11,614 nt of DNA, from NCBI GenBank assembly GCA_937892315.1, contig CALAVF010000030.1, forward strand, positions 1-11,614, written 5' to 3'. Below the pieces are notes generated by a model. That model had not been told where the DNA came from, ran no database searches, and was given only the letters and a program-made list of their open reading frames with translations. This DNA is from an uncultured Prevotellaceae bacterium. GTDB lineage: Bacteria; Bacteroidota; Bacteroidia; Bacteroidales; Bacteroidaceae. The position numbers and the translations under genes were made by a program. Below are positions 1 to 7,279 of the stretch, piece by piece. Position 1 is the first letter of the stretch; each line of letters opens with the position of its first letter.

Positions 1-53
1 AGGTGAAGGCACGAAAAAAACGGAATGAAAGCATACGAATGGAGAAAAAATCG

Positions 54-61
54 TATATTTG
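54..61 (+). promoter_or_regulatory. Bacteroidetes-type -7 promoter element for the porin fragment
   Basis: TATATTTG at 54-61 matches the Bacteroidetes -7 consensus TAnnTTTG. It lies 28 bp before the ATG at 90, giving a short leader of about 20 nt. No good TTTG/TTG -33 element is visible about 19-21 bp upstream, so the match rests on the -7 box alone. Its position argues against using an earlier in-frame ATG at position 3 as the start, because the promoter would then be inside the gene. Confidence 0.5.
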
Positions 62-89
62 CCAAAAGAAAAACCAAATCATTCTCAAT

Positions 90-320
90 ATGAAGAAACT
101 ATTGACAACAGGCATCATGATGATTGCCTTTGCGTTGACGATTGACGCACAAGAGAAAAACGCCACCATTGAAGTACCCCAGTGGGTGAAGAACATCAAG
201 ATGAGTGGTTATGGTATGTTGCAATATCAGGCAGAAGACAAGGAAGGCGGCAAGCACAACGAGTTCAATCTTCGCCTGATGCGTCTCATCTTAGACGGCA
301 AGATTGGCGGATTCGACTAA
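90..320 (+). pseudogene. N-terminal fragment of an outer-membrane porin (OprO/OprP-like), truncated
   Basis: This is 76 codons from ATG at 90 to TAA at 318-320. The first 20 or so residues form a signal peptide: MKK, a hydrophobic core, and a signal peptidase I site after the IDA of TIDAQEK. The mature start (VPQWVKNIKMSGYGMLQYQ, then FNLRLMRLILDGKIGGFD) resembles the start of Bacteroidetes phosphate-selective porin O/P-type beta-barrels, where the first strand and the 'LRR/LRLILDGKIGDFDWR' block are typical. Such porins usually have about 350-450 residues, so only the signal and first barrel strand or two remain. Coding similarity stops at the stop codon; none of the three forward frames downstream continues the barrel. 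It may be a gene remnant left by deletion or insertion, or a contig mis-join. It is not expected to make a functional porin. The family call rests on short similarity recalled from memory. Confidence 0.55.
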
Positions 321-362
321 CGAGAGCAAGGACTAAAAGTCCAAGTTATTTATGTTTTGAGC

Positions 363-448
363 AGAAACGCCGAGTTAATCAATCGTTTTTGTTTCTCGTC
401 GGGGCAAGGCGACAGCTGAGCCGACACCACATCCCGTGTCGCGTTTCT
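363..448 (-). other. Foldable segment, possible structured leader or small RNA on the minus strand
   Basis: There is no credible gene between 321 and 600. An 8 bp perfect inverted repeat, AGAAACGC (363-370) with GCGTTTCT (441-448), encloses three smaller hairpins: CGAG 371-374 with CTCG 395-398, GTCG 398-401 with CGAC 410-413, and GACAC 423-427 with GTGTC 436-440. The first two stems share base 398, so they compete slightly. A leftward promoter-like site lies at 531-559, so the minus strand could be transcribed through it. Another 5 bp hairpin (GGACT 330-334, AGTCC 338-342) follows in that direction. Short stems like these can occur by chance, and I recognise no known RNA family. Confidence 0.2.
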
Positions 449-530
449 TGTGATAAAAAGTTAATGTACTGTCTATTTCTTGATATTCGGTTTTTAGGAG
501 TTAAACATTCCGTTGATTCTATTACAATTG

Positions 531-559
531 CAAAGGTACGAAAGATTTTGCAAAACAAA
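531..559 (-). promoter_or_regulatory. Leftward Bacteroidetes-type promoter-like site
   Basis: Read on the minus strand, 538-531 is TACCTTTG, a full TAnnTTTG -7 box, and 559-556 is TTTG, the -33 box sequence. They are 17 bp apart, slightly short of the usual 19-21. The site points left, away from gltB and toward the truncated porin on the opposite strand. No gene is convincingly served by it. An 86-codon minus-strand frame at 379-639 overlaps the promoter itself and shows no family features. The site could drive a small RNA or be a leftover from a gene that has been lost. Confidence 0.35.
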
Positions 560-604
560 ATAAAAATGAAGAAAAAATCACCAATTGCACGCATTTGATG
601 AAAA

Positions 605-694
605 AATCTGTTCCATCTGCTTAATCGTGCCGTAGGCACTTGTCGGGATAAAACGACATACCCCTTCGGGGTGATTTAGCAGATTAAGCAGATT
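605..694. repeat. Cloverleaf-forming 100 bp-period repeat, copy 1
   Basis: This is the first of three homologous copies starting at 605, 705 and 805. A 22-nt arm (605-626) pairs with a second 22-nt arm (673-694): 18 Watson-Crick pairs plus one G-T, with mismatches at 613, 614 and 622. Inside lie three consecutive hairpins separated by single T residues: GTGCC/GGCAC (627-631, 635-639), TGTCG/CGACA (641-645, 654-658) and ACCCC/GGGGT around TTC (660-664, 668-672). The whole unit can fold as a four-way cloverleaf in RNA or single-stranded DNA. There is no open reading frame across it. I do not recognise it as a named family. A REP/MITE-like element or a transcribed structured RNA are both possible. 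Confidence 0.85.
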
Positions 695-704
695 AGATGA
701 AAAA

Positions 705-796
705 AATCCGTTCAATCTGTTTAATCGTGCCGTAGGCACTTGTCGTAATAAAAAACGACATACCCCTTTGGGGTGATTAAAGGGATTAAGCGGATT
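705..796. repeat. Cloverleaf-forming 100 bp-period repeat, copy 2
   Basis: Same architecture as the copy at 605. Outer arms 705-726 and 775-796 pair at 20 of 22 positions, and A702-704 with T797-799 extend the stem to 25. Inner hairpins are 727-731/735-739, 741-745/756-760 and 762-766/770-774. Relative to copy 1, two outer-stem pairs changed on both sides while staying paired: T609-A690 became C709-G792, and C620-G679 became T720-A781. Two copy-1 mismatches (614/685 and 622/677) are proper pairs here. Loop sequences vary freely (10 nt A-rich loop in hairpin 2). Changes that preserve pairing suggest that the structure matters. Confidence 0.85.
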
Positions 797-804
797 TTTG
801 GAAA

Positions 805-895
805 AATCTGTTCCATCTGCTTAATCGTGCCGCAGGCACTTGTCGGGATAGAAACGACATACCGCTTCGCGATGATTTAGCAGATTTAGCAGATT
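805..895. repeat. Cloverleaf-forming 100 bp-period repeat, copy 3
   Basis: Outer arms 805-826 and 874-895 pair at 19 of 22 positions, and the stem extends outward through G801-C899 to about 26. Inner hairpins are 827-831/835-839, 841-845/855-859 and 861-865/869-873. In the third hairpin a C-G pair of copy 1 (663-669) is flipped to G864-C870, another two-sided change that preserves pairing, next to one C-A mismatch (862-872). The T run at 894-898 following the stem could act as a weak terminator in either direction for reads crossing the array. Confidence 0.85.
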
Positions 896-917
896 TTTCA
901 CGAATCATGTGGGGGAG

Positions 918-944
918 CATCTTTGCCCCTTTGGGGTGGGGATG
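918..944. repeat. Interrupted hairpin CATC-CCCC-GGGG-GATG
   Basis: CATC (918-921) and GATG (941-944) flank CCCC (926-929) and GGGG (933-936) around a TTT loop, giving a short stem with an internal loop. It resembles the CCCC-TTT-GGGG third hairpin of the neighbouring repeat and may be a decayed piece of a further copy. It is weak evidence on its own. Confidence 0.3.
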
Positions 945-986
945 TCAATTTCGTCTTGGCTAAAATGGCGTGCAGGGAGCGTCGAA

Positions 987-1053
987 AGTGGTCTGAGTCA
1001 GACCGCCTCGACGGTGTGACTCAGACCACTCGGGCGGTGTGAGTCACACCACT
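987..1053. repeat. Array of three palindromes at 23 bp period
   Basis: Three 15-bp sites start at 990, 1013 and 1036, exactly 23 bp apart, each followed or preceded by a shared ACT/AGT edge. They are GGTCTGAGTCAGACC (perfect 7-1-7 palindrome), GGTGTGACTCAGACC (one mismatch) and GGTGTGAGTCACACC (perfect). The middle site combines the left half of site 3 with the right half of site 1. As a result 987-1004 also pairs with 1013-1030 at 17 of 18 positions around an 8-nt loop, so alternative long hairpins are possible. Spacers (1005-1012, 1028-1035) are GC-rich and differ. There is no T run, so this is not a standard terminator. It looks like an operator/iteron-type array or a palindromic repeat element, and no binding protein can be named. 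Confidence 0.75.
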
Positions 1054-1286
1054 TCAGAGGTAACGAGTGTGTCATTTTGTCCTATTGCAAGAGATGACTG
1101 AAGACATTCAGAGGTGTGATAAGCCCAAGCAACTTGCGAACCTTTAGTTCGATGTAGTCAAACTTGAATGGTGAATGACGTAGGCATTTCGGACGAGTGA
1201 AAGGCTTTTTGTTACCGAAATCAATTATTTTTAATGCAAATTGTAATTATTTTTGACAAAAGTGCGATAAAATGAAATAAAAGTTG
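1054..1286. other. Gene-free region upstream of gltB
   Basis: No plausible coding frame is visible. It contains a small hairpin (CGAAC 1137-1141, GTTCG 1147-1151) and turns strongly AT-rich from about 1205. Within that AT-rich part the 10-mer AATTATTTTT occurs twice, at 1223-1232 and 1245-1254, 22 bp (two helical turns) apart, just upstream of the gltB promoter. This could be an UP-like or regulator-binding region, but nothing identifies a regulator. Confidence 0.4.
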
Positions 1287-1294
1287 TAATTTTG
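1287..1294 (+). promoter_or_regulatory. Bacteroidetes-type -7 element of the gltB promoter
   Basis: TAATTTTG at 1287-1294 fits TAnnTTTG. It lies 49 bp before the gltB ATG, predicting a leader of roughly 40 nt. The -33 box is poor at the expected distance (around 1264), whereas a TTTTG at 1251-1255 is too far away. A weak -33 would fit a promoter dependent on an activator, but that is inference. This is probably the main promoter for the gltB-gltD-dapL-purF cluster, as no other TAnnTTTG site in a gap stands out downstream. Confidence 0.5.
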
Positions 1295-1343
1295 CAGTCA
1301 AATTTACATAAATCAAGGAATCATAAGAAACAGACACGACAAA

Positions 1344-4300
1344 ATGGCAAAACGTAGATTAGAAAATCAGGGATTGTATAGTGCGGCGTATGAGCACGAC
1401 GCTTGCGGTGTCGGAATGGTGGTCAACATTCATGGTGGCAAGAGCCATGAACTGGTGGACAACGCACTGAAAGTTTTGGAAAACATGGAGCATCGCGGTG
1501 CTGAGACTCGCGACAAGACGGGCGACGGCGCCGGCATCTTGGTGCAGATTCCGCATGAATTCATTTTGTTGCAGGGCATTCCGGTGCCAGAGAAAGGAAA
1601 GTATGGCACAGGACTGGTGTTCTTGCCCAAGGATGCCACCCGACAGGAGGAAATCCTGTCTATCATGATTGAGGAAATTGAACGTGCAGGGCTGCAACTG
1701 ATGCACTTGCGCAATGTGCCGACCAACAGTGAGGCGCTGGGTGAAGGGGCTCATCAGGTGGAACCCGACATCAAGCAAATGTTCGTGACGGGTGTGAGTG
1801 ATGAGGATGTGCCTGTGTTTGAACGTATATTATATAAGGTACGCAAGAAGATTGAGAACCGCATCGACGACGAGGATTTCTACATCTGCTCGCTGTCGAG
1901 CAAGGACATCATTTATAAAGGTATGTTGACTTCGGGGCAGTTGAGGCGGTATTTCCTCGACCTGAGCAACGAGTACTTCACGAGCGGATTGGCACTGGTA
2001 CATTCGCGTTTCAGCACCAACACGTTCCCGAAGTGGAAGTTGGCACAGCCGTTCCGCTATCTGTGCCACAACGGTGAAATCAACACCGTGAGAGGCAACC
2101 GCGGCTGGATGAAGGCACGTGAAAGCGTACTCTCCTCCCCTGCCCTCGGCAACATTCAGGACATTCGCCCCATCTTGCAGGAGGACATGAGCGACTCAGC
2201 AAGCCTCGACAACGTGTTTGAGTTCCTGGTGATGAGCGGATTGAGTCTGCCTCAGGCGATGGCGATTCTGGTGCCAGAGTCCTTTAACGACAAGAATCCT
2301 ATCAGCGAAGACCTGAAAGCATTCTATGAATATTACTCCATCCTGATGGAACCTTGGGATGGTCCTGCCGCTCTGATGTTCTCTGATGGACGTTATGCGG
2401 GCGGTATGTTGGACAGGAACGGCCTTCGTCCTTCACGCTACACGATTACGAAGAACGGCATGATGGTCGTGGCATCCGAAGTGGGCGTGATGGATTTCGA
2501 GCCAGGCGATGTGGTGAGCAAGGGACGTTTGCAACCCGGAAAGATTCTTCTTATTGACACACAGGAGGGCAAGATTTATTACGACGGGGAAATCAAGGCG
2601 AAGTTGGCATCGGAACACCCTTATCGTCAGTGGCTTTCGACCAACCGCATCCAGTTGGAGAAACTGAAGAGCGGTCGCCACGTGGAAAACAGCGTGGAGA
2701 ACTACGAACGGAAACTCATCAACTTCGGCTTTGGTCAGGAAGACATCGACAAGACGGTGGTTCCGATGGCGGTGAACGGACAGGAGCCTGTCGCTGCCAT
2801 GGGAAATGACACGCCGCTCGCCATCATCAGCGACCGTCCACAGATTTTCTTCAACTATTTCCGCCAACAGTTCGCACAGGTGACCAATCCCGCCATCGAC
2901 CCGATTCGCGAGGAACTGGTGATGTCGCTCACAGAGTATATCGGTGCGGTGGGCACCAACATCTTGACTCCTGACGAATCGAACTGCAAGATGGTGCGTC
3001 TTCCGCAGCCCGTATTGACCAACACGCAGTTGGACATCCTGTGCAACATCCGCTACAAAGGCTTTAAGACACACAAGTTGCCGATGCTGTTTGACATCGA
3101 GAAAGGTGCCAGCGGTTTGCGTCAGGCGATCGAAGACCTCTGCAAGAAAGCAGAAGAGTCAGTGGACGAAGGTGTCAACTATATCATCCTTTCCGACAGG
3201 GACATTGACGAAAAACGTGCAGCCATCCCTTCGCTGTTGGCAGTTTCGGCAGTACACCACTATTTGATTAGCGTGCAGAAACGTGTGCAGACAGCCTTGA
3301 TTGTGGAAAGCGGAGAAATCCGTGAGGTGATGCATGCAGCTCTTCTGCTGGGTTATGGTGCAAGTGCCATTTGTCCTTACATGACGTTCGCCGTACTGGA
3401 CGACTTGGTGAAGAAACATAAGATTCAAGAAGAATATGCCACTGCCGAAAGCAACTACATCAAGGCGGTGGATAAGGGCCTGAAGAAAATCATGAGCAAG
3501 ATGGGCATTTCCACCATCCGTTCGTATCGTGGAGCCAAAATCTTCGAATCGATTGGACTTTCGGAGGATTTATTGCGTCGCTATTTCGGCGCAGAAATCT
3601 CCACCATTGGCGGTGTCGGTTTGCGTGATATTGCTCGCGATGCCATCCGTCTGCATGACGAAGCGTTCAAACCTGCTGAAATCAACGAGTTCCTGCCTAA
3701 CAACGGACAGTTCTCCTATCGCAAGGACGGCATCCTCCATGCATGGAATCCCGATACTATTGCAAACTTGCAGATTGCCACACGACTCGGCTCGTACAAA
3801 AAGTTCAAGGAGTGGGCAAAGTTGGTGGATGAGAAGGAGAAGCCCATCTTCATTCGCGACTTCTTCGGATTCAAAAAGGCTGCAACACCTGTTCCTTTGG
3901 AAGAAGTGGAGCCTGTGGAAAGCATCGTGAAGCATTTCGTCACAGGAGCCATGTCGTTTGGTGCCCTCAGCATCGAAGCCCATGAGGCTTTGGCATTGGC
4001 AATGAACAAACTCGGCACTCGCAGCAACACGGGCGAAGGCGGTGAGGACAACGCACGTTACCATACCGAGGTGGATGGTGTCAGCCTTTCTTCCAAGACG
4101 AAGCAGATTGCCTCGGGACGTTTCGGCGTGACTGCCGAATACTTGGTGAATGCAGAGGAAATCCAAATCAAGGTGGCACAAGGAGCCAAGCCTGGCGAGG
4201 GTGGTCAATTGCCCGGTTTCAAAGTGAACAAAATTATCGCCAAGACCCGAAATGCCATCCCCGGCATCTCGCTCATTTCACCTCCACCCCATCACGACAT

Positions 4301-5843
4301 CTATTCGATTGAGGATTTGGCACAACTCATCTTCGACTTGAAGAATATCAACCCAACTGCCGCAGTATCAGTCAAATTGGTAGCAGAAAGTGGTGTAGGT
4401 ACGATTGCCGCAGGTGTGGCAAAAGCAAAGGCGGACCTCATTGTCATCAGTGGTGCAGAAGGCGGTACGGGAGCCTCTCCTGCCTCTTCCATGCGGTTTG
4501 CAGGTATCAGCCCTGAGATAGGTTTGGCAGAGACCCAGCAGACGCTCGTGCTGAATGGGCTTCGCAATCAGGTACGTCTACAGACTGACGGTCAGTTGAA
4601 GACCGCCCGCGACGTGATTATCATGGCGATGCTGGGTGCAGATGAGTTCTCGTTTGGCACATTGCCTCTCATTGTGTTGGGTTGTGTGATGATGAGAAAA
4701 TGCAACACGAACACCTGCCCTGTGGGAGTGGCGACACAAGATGAACGCCTTCGTGCCCGATTCATGGGGAAGGCTGAATATGTAGTGAATTACTTCACCT
4801 TCTTGGCTGAGCAAGTGCGTGAGTATCTTTCTGAAATGGGTGTTCACAAACTCAAGGACATCATCGGCAGGACCGACCTCATCGAAGTGAAAGCCGCTGA
4901 CCCATCCACCAAGCAGGGCACGATGGACTTCACACGTCTTTTGACAAAGGTGGAAACGGACAAGGCACTCTACTGGGATAGAGGTGAGTTCACAAAGGTT
5001 TCGGCGGCTAAAGACGAGGAAATCATCAAGGCGGCTCAACGTGCCATCGAGCATCAAGAAGAGGTGAATCTCGACTATGCCATCAAGAACACGGATAGAG
5101 CCGTGGGCACGATGCTCAGTGGCGTGATTGCCAAGAAATATGGTGAGGAGGGATTGCCTGACAGCACCATCAACATTAAATTCAAAGGGTCGGCAGGACA
5201 ATCGTTTGGTGCTTTTGCCGTGAAGGGCGTAAACCTCAAACTCGAAGGCGAGTGCAACGACTACTTCGGGAAAGGCCTCAGCGGCGGTCGCATCAGCATC
5301 TTGCCGCCAGCACGCAGCAGCAGCGACTTTGTGGCTGAAGACAACATCATTGCAGGAAACACAGGATTGTATGGTGCCACGACAGGCGAACTATATGTGA
5401 ATGGCCGTGTGGGCGAACGCTTTGGTGTGAGAAACTCGGGAGCCATCGCTGTGATTGAAGGAGCCGGCGACCATTGCTGTGAATATATGACAGGTGGTCG
5501 TGTGGTGGTGCTTGGTGAGACAGGCAGAAACTTTGCCGCTGGTATGTCTGGCGGTGTGGCATACGTCTGGGACAAGAACCACAACTTCGACTATTTCTGC
5601 AACATGGACATGGTGGAAATCAATCTTGTGGAAGATGCCGCTTTCCGAAAGGAACTGAAAGAACTTATCCGCAAGCACTATCTCTACACAGGTTCTGCAC
5701 TTGCAGGAAAGATGCTGGATGACTGGAGCCGCTATGTGGAAGAGTTCATTCAAGTGGTGCCGATTGAGTACAAACGCGTCTTGCAGGAAGAACAGATGGC
5801 GAAACTTCAACAGAAGATTTCCGACATCCAACGTGACTATTAA
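1344..5843 (+). CDS. gltB: Glutamate synthase, large (alpha) subunit
   Basis: 1499 residues, the normal length for bacterial GltB. With GltD it converts glutamine + 2-oxoglutarate + NAD(P)H into two glutamates in the cytoplasm, the GOGAT half of ammonia assimilation. Domains in order: a class II glutaminase with nucleophile Cys21 (HDACGVGMV), so a 20-residue propeptide should be removed; the central domain (about 460-770); the FMN-binding synthase barrel (about 820-1190) with PGEGGQLPG at 950-958 and GAEGGTGASP at 1037-1046; the 3Fe-4S ligands Cys1114, Cys1120 and Cys1125 in CVMMRKCNTNTC; and the C-terminal GXGXG beta-helix (about 1260-1450, GQSFG at 1285). All key residues are present and no frame break is seen. 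The ATG at 1344 places Cys21 correctly and follows the promoter at 1287. The Shine-Dalgarno is weak, as usual in Bacteroidetes. gltD follows after 33 bp. Confidence 0.97.
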   Translation: MAKRRLENQGLYSAAYEHDACGVGMVVNIHGGKSHELVDNALKVLENMEHRGAETRDKTGDGAGILVQIPHEFILLQGIPVPEKGKYGTGLVFLPKDATRQEEILSIMIEEIERAGLQLMHLRNVPTNSEALGEGAHQVEPDIKQMFVTGVSDEDVPVFERILYKVRKKIENRIDDEDFYICSLSSKDIIYKGMLTSGQLRRYFLDLSNEYFTSGLALVHSRFSTNTFPKWKLAQPFRYLCHNGEINTVRGNRGWMKARESVLSSPALGNIQDIRPILQEDMSDSASLDNVFEFLVMSGLSLPQAMAILVPESFNDKNPISEDLKAFYEYYSILMEPWDGPAALMFSDGRYAGGMLDRNGLRPSRYTITKNGMMVVASEVGVMDFEPGDVVSKGRLQPGKILLIDTQEGKIYYDGEIKAKLASEHPYRQWLSTNRIQLEKLKSGRHVENSVENYERKLINFGFGQEDIDKTVVPMAVNGQEPVAAMGNDTPLAIISDRPQIFFNYFRQQFAQVTNPAIDPIREELVMSLTEYIGAVGTNILTPDESNCKMVRLPQPVLTNTQLDILCNIRYKGFKTHKLPMLFDIEKGASGLRQAIEDLCKKAEESVDEGVNYIILSDRDIDEKRAAIPSLLAVSAVHHYLISVQKRVQTALIVESGEIREVMHAALLLGYGASAICPYMTFAVLDDLVKKHKIQEEYATAESNYIKAVDKGLKKIMSKMGISTIRSYRGAKIFESIGLSEDLLRRYFGAEISTIGGVGLRDIARDAIRLHDEAFKPAEINEFLPNNGQFSYRKDGILHAWNPDTIANLQIATRLGSYKKFKEWAKLVDEKEKPIFIRDFFGFKKAATPVPLEEVEPVESIVKHFVTGAMSFGALSIEAHEALALAMNKLGTRSNTGEGGEDNARYHTEVDGVSLSSKTKQIASGRFGVTAEYLVNAEEIQIKVAQGAKPGEGGQLPGFKVNKIIAKTRNAIPGISLISPPPHHDIYSIEDLAQLIFDLKNINPTAAVSVKLVAESGVGTIAAGVAKAKADLIVISGAEGGTGASPASSMRFAGISPEIGLAETQQTLVLNGLRNQVRLQTDGQLKTARDVIIMAMLGADEFSFGTLPLIVLGCVMMRKCNTNTCPVGVATQDERLRARFMGKAEYVVNYFTFLAEQVREYLSEMGVHKLKDIIGRTDLIEVKAADPSTKQGTMDFTRLLTKVETDKALYWDRGEFTKVSAAKDEEIIKAAQRAIEHQEEVNLDYAIKNTDRAVGTMLSGVIAKKYGEEGLPDSTINIKFKGSAGQSFGAFAVKGVNLKLEGECNDYFGKGLSGGRISILPPARSSSDFVAEDNIIAGNTGLYGATTGELYVNGRVGERFGVRNSGAIAVIEGAGDHCCEYMTGGRVVVLGETGRNFAAGMSGGVAYVWDKNHNFDYFCNMDMVEINLVEDAAFRKELKELIRKHYLYTGSALAGKMLDDWSRYVEEFIQVVPIEYKRVLQEEQMAKLQQKISDIQRDY

Positions 5844-5876
5844 ACCTCATTACAAAATTAAAGATAGAAGAGAAAA

Positions 5877-7241
5877 ATGGGAAATCCAAAAGCATTTCTG
5901 ACAGTGCCTCGCAAGGAGGCTGGATATCGTCCTGTTCATGACCGCATCCACGATTTTGGTGAGGTGGAACAGACACTCAACACAAGAGACCGACAAGAGC
6001 AGGCAAGCCGCTGCATGGATTGTGGTGTGCCCTTCTGCCACTGGGCTTGTCCACTGGGCAATAAAGACCCCGAATGGAACGACGCCCTCTATCGTGGTGA
6101 ATGGGAAACCGCTTACAAGATACTGAAAAAGACCAATGACTTCCCCGAGTTCACAGGACGCATCTGCCCTGCCCTTTGCGAAAAGTCGTGTGTGCTCTAT
6201 CTGACCACAGGCGAGGCTGTGACCAATCGTGAAAACGAGTGTGCCATTGCCGAACGTGCTTATCTGGAAGGATACGTGACCATCGAGCATCCTGAGAGGA
6301 ACGGCAAGAAGGTTGCGGTGATTGGTGCAGGCCCTGCAGGACTCGCTGCCGCCAATCAGTTGAACTACAAGGGATATGAAGTGACGGTGTTCGACAAGAA
6401 CGAAGCCGCCGGCGGATTGCTCCGTTATGGCATTCCGAACTTCAAACTGAACAAGAGCATCATCGACCGTCGCATCCGAGTGATGGAGCAGGAAGGGGTG
6501 AAGTTTGTGTATGGGAAGAAATTTAATTTAGAAGAACTCGACAATTTAGAAATTCTGGAAGAACTTGGGAAGCCTGATGCGATTGTCGTTGCCACAGGCA
6601 CACCAGAAGCACGTGACCTCAAAGCCCCTGGCCGTGAACTGAAAGGTATTCATCTCGCCCTCGAACTACTCAGTCAGCAGAACCGCGTGTTGGCTGGTAT
6701 GGAGTTCTCCAAAGAGGAACGTGTGACCGCCAAAGGCAAGAAAGTGCTGGTCATCGGTGGCGGTGATACGGGTAGCGACTGCATTGGCACGTCTCATCGA
6801 CAAGGGGCAAAATCGGTGACTCAAATCGAAATTATGCCTAAGCCTCCTGTGGGACACAACCCCGCCACCCCATGGCCCAATTGGCCTGTCATCCTCAAGA
6901 CCACATCGTCCCACGAGGAAGGTTGCGAACGTCGCTGGAACATCAACACCCTCGAATTTCTCGGTAAGGACGGCAAAGTGACAGGTGTGCGTGTTCAACC
7001 TATCGACTGGAAACCGAATCCTGAAGGTGGTCGCCCCATCATGGTGGAGGCAGGTGAACCCGAAGTGATTGAGGCAGACCTTGTTCTCCTCGCCATGGGT
7101 TTCATCAAGCCTACACAACCGAAATTCCCTGAAAATGTCTTTGTGGCAGGCGATGCAGCCAACGGTGCATCTCTCGTGGTGAGAGCCATTGCATCAGGCA
7201 GAAAGACCGCAGAGGCAGTGGATGAGTTTCTGTCGAAATGA
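5877..7241 (+). CDS. gltD: Glutamate synthase, small (beta) subunit
   Basis: 454 residues. This FAD flavoprotein oxidises NAD(P)H and passes electrons through Fe-S clusters to the FMN/3Fe-4S of GltB. N-terminal cysteines Cys46, 49, 54, 58 (CMDCGVPFC...C) and Cys97, 101, 105 (CPALCEKSC) are the 4Fe-4S ligand region. Two Rossmann motifs follow: FAD-binding GAGPAG at 150-155 and NAD(P)H-binding GGGDTG at 294-299. A C-terminal FAD-contact motif GDAANGASLVVRAI starts at 425. Between MGFIKP and VFVAGDA the chain has only a few residues, where many proteobacterial GltD proteins have roughly 25 more. I believe Bacteroidetes members share this short form, so I do not treat it as damage. The start at 5877 is preceded by an A/G-rich stretch (AGAAGAG) and gives the usual N-terminus. 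It sits 33 bp after gltB, so translation from one mRNA is likely. Confidence 0.96.
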   Translation: MGNPKAFLTVPRKEAGYRPVHDRIHDFGEVEQTLNTRDRQEQASRCMDCGVPFCHWACPLGNKDPEWNDALYRGEWETAYKILKKTNDFPEFTGRICPALCEKSCVLYLTTGEAVTNRENECAIAERAYLEGYVTIEHPERNGKKVAVIGAGPAGLAAANQLNYKGYEVTVFDKNEAAGGLLRYGIPNFKLNKSIIDRRIRVMEQEGVKFVYGKKFNLEELDNLEILEELGKPDAIVVATGTPEARDLKAPGRELKGIHLALELLSQQNRVLAGMEFSKEERVTAKGKKVLVIGGGDTGSDCIGTSHRQGAKSVTQIEIMPKPPVGHNPATPWPNWPVILKTTSSHEEGCERRWNINTLEFLGKDGKVTGVRVQPIDWKPNPEGGRPIMVEAGEPEVIEADLVLLAMGFIKPTQPKFPENVFVAGDAANGASLVVRAIASGRKTAEAVDEFLSK

Positions 7242-7279
7242 CGAGAGAATGAAATAATGCGATAATGACCACAAACAAT

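Noticed and set aside
3..89. Upstream in-frame start for the porin fragment at position 3
   Set aside because: It would place the TATATTTG promoter element inside the gene and put 29 lysine-rich residues ahead of a normal signal peptide. ATG 90 fits better.
422..450. Terminator hairpin CGACAC/GTGTCG
   Set aside because: It is followed by CGTTTCTTG, not a proper T run, and no gene on the plus strand ends just before it apart from the porin fragment 100 bp upstream.
379..639. Minus-strand 86-codon frame in the gene-free region
   Set aside because: It runs through the promoter-like site and into the repeat. Composition and sequence show no signs of a real protein.
605..694. tRNA gene suggested by the cloverleaf shape
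   Set aside because: The outer stem is 22 bp rather than 7, and there is no anticodon loop, T-loop GTTCRA block or CCA-compatible end.
605..895. CRISPR array
   Set aside because: Repeats are 90-92 bp with 8-10 bp linkers, diverge from each other, and fold internally. CRISPR repeats are short and nearly identical with longer unique spacers.
987..1030. Rho-independent terminator
   Set aside because: The stem is long and strong but is followed by GC-rich sequence and another palindrome, with no T run.
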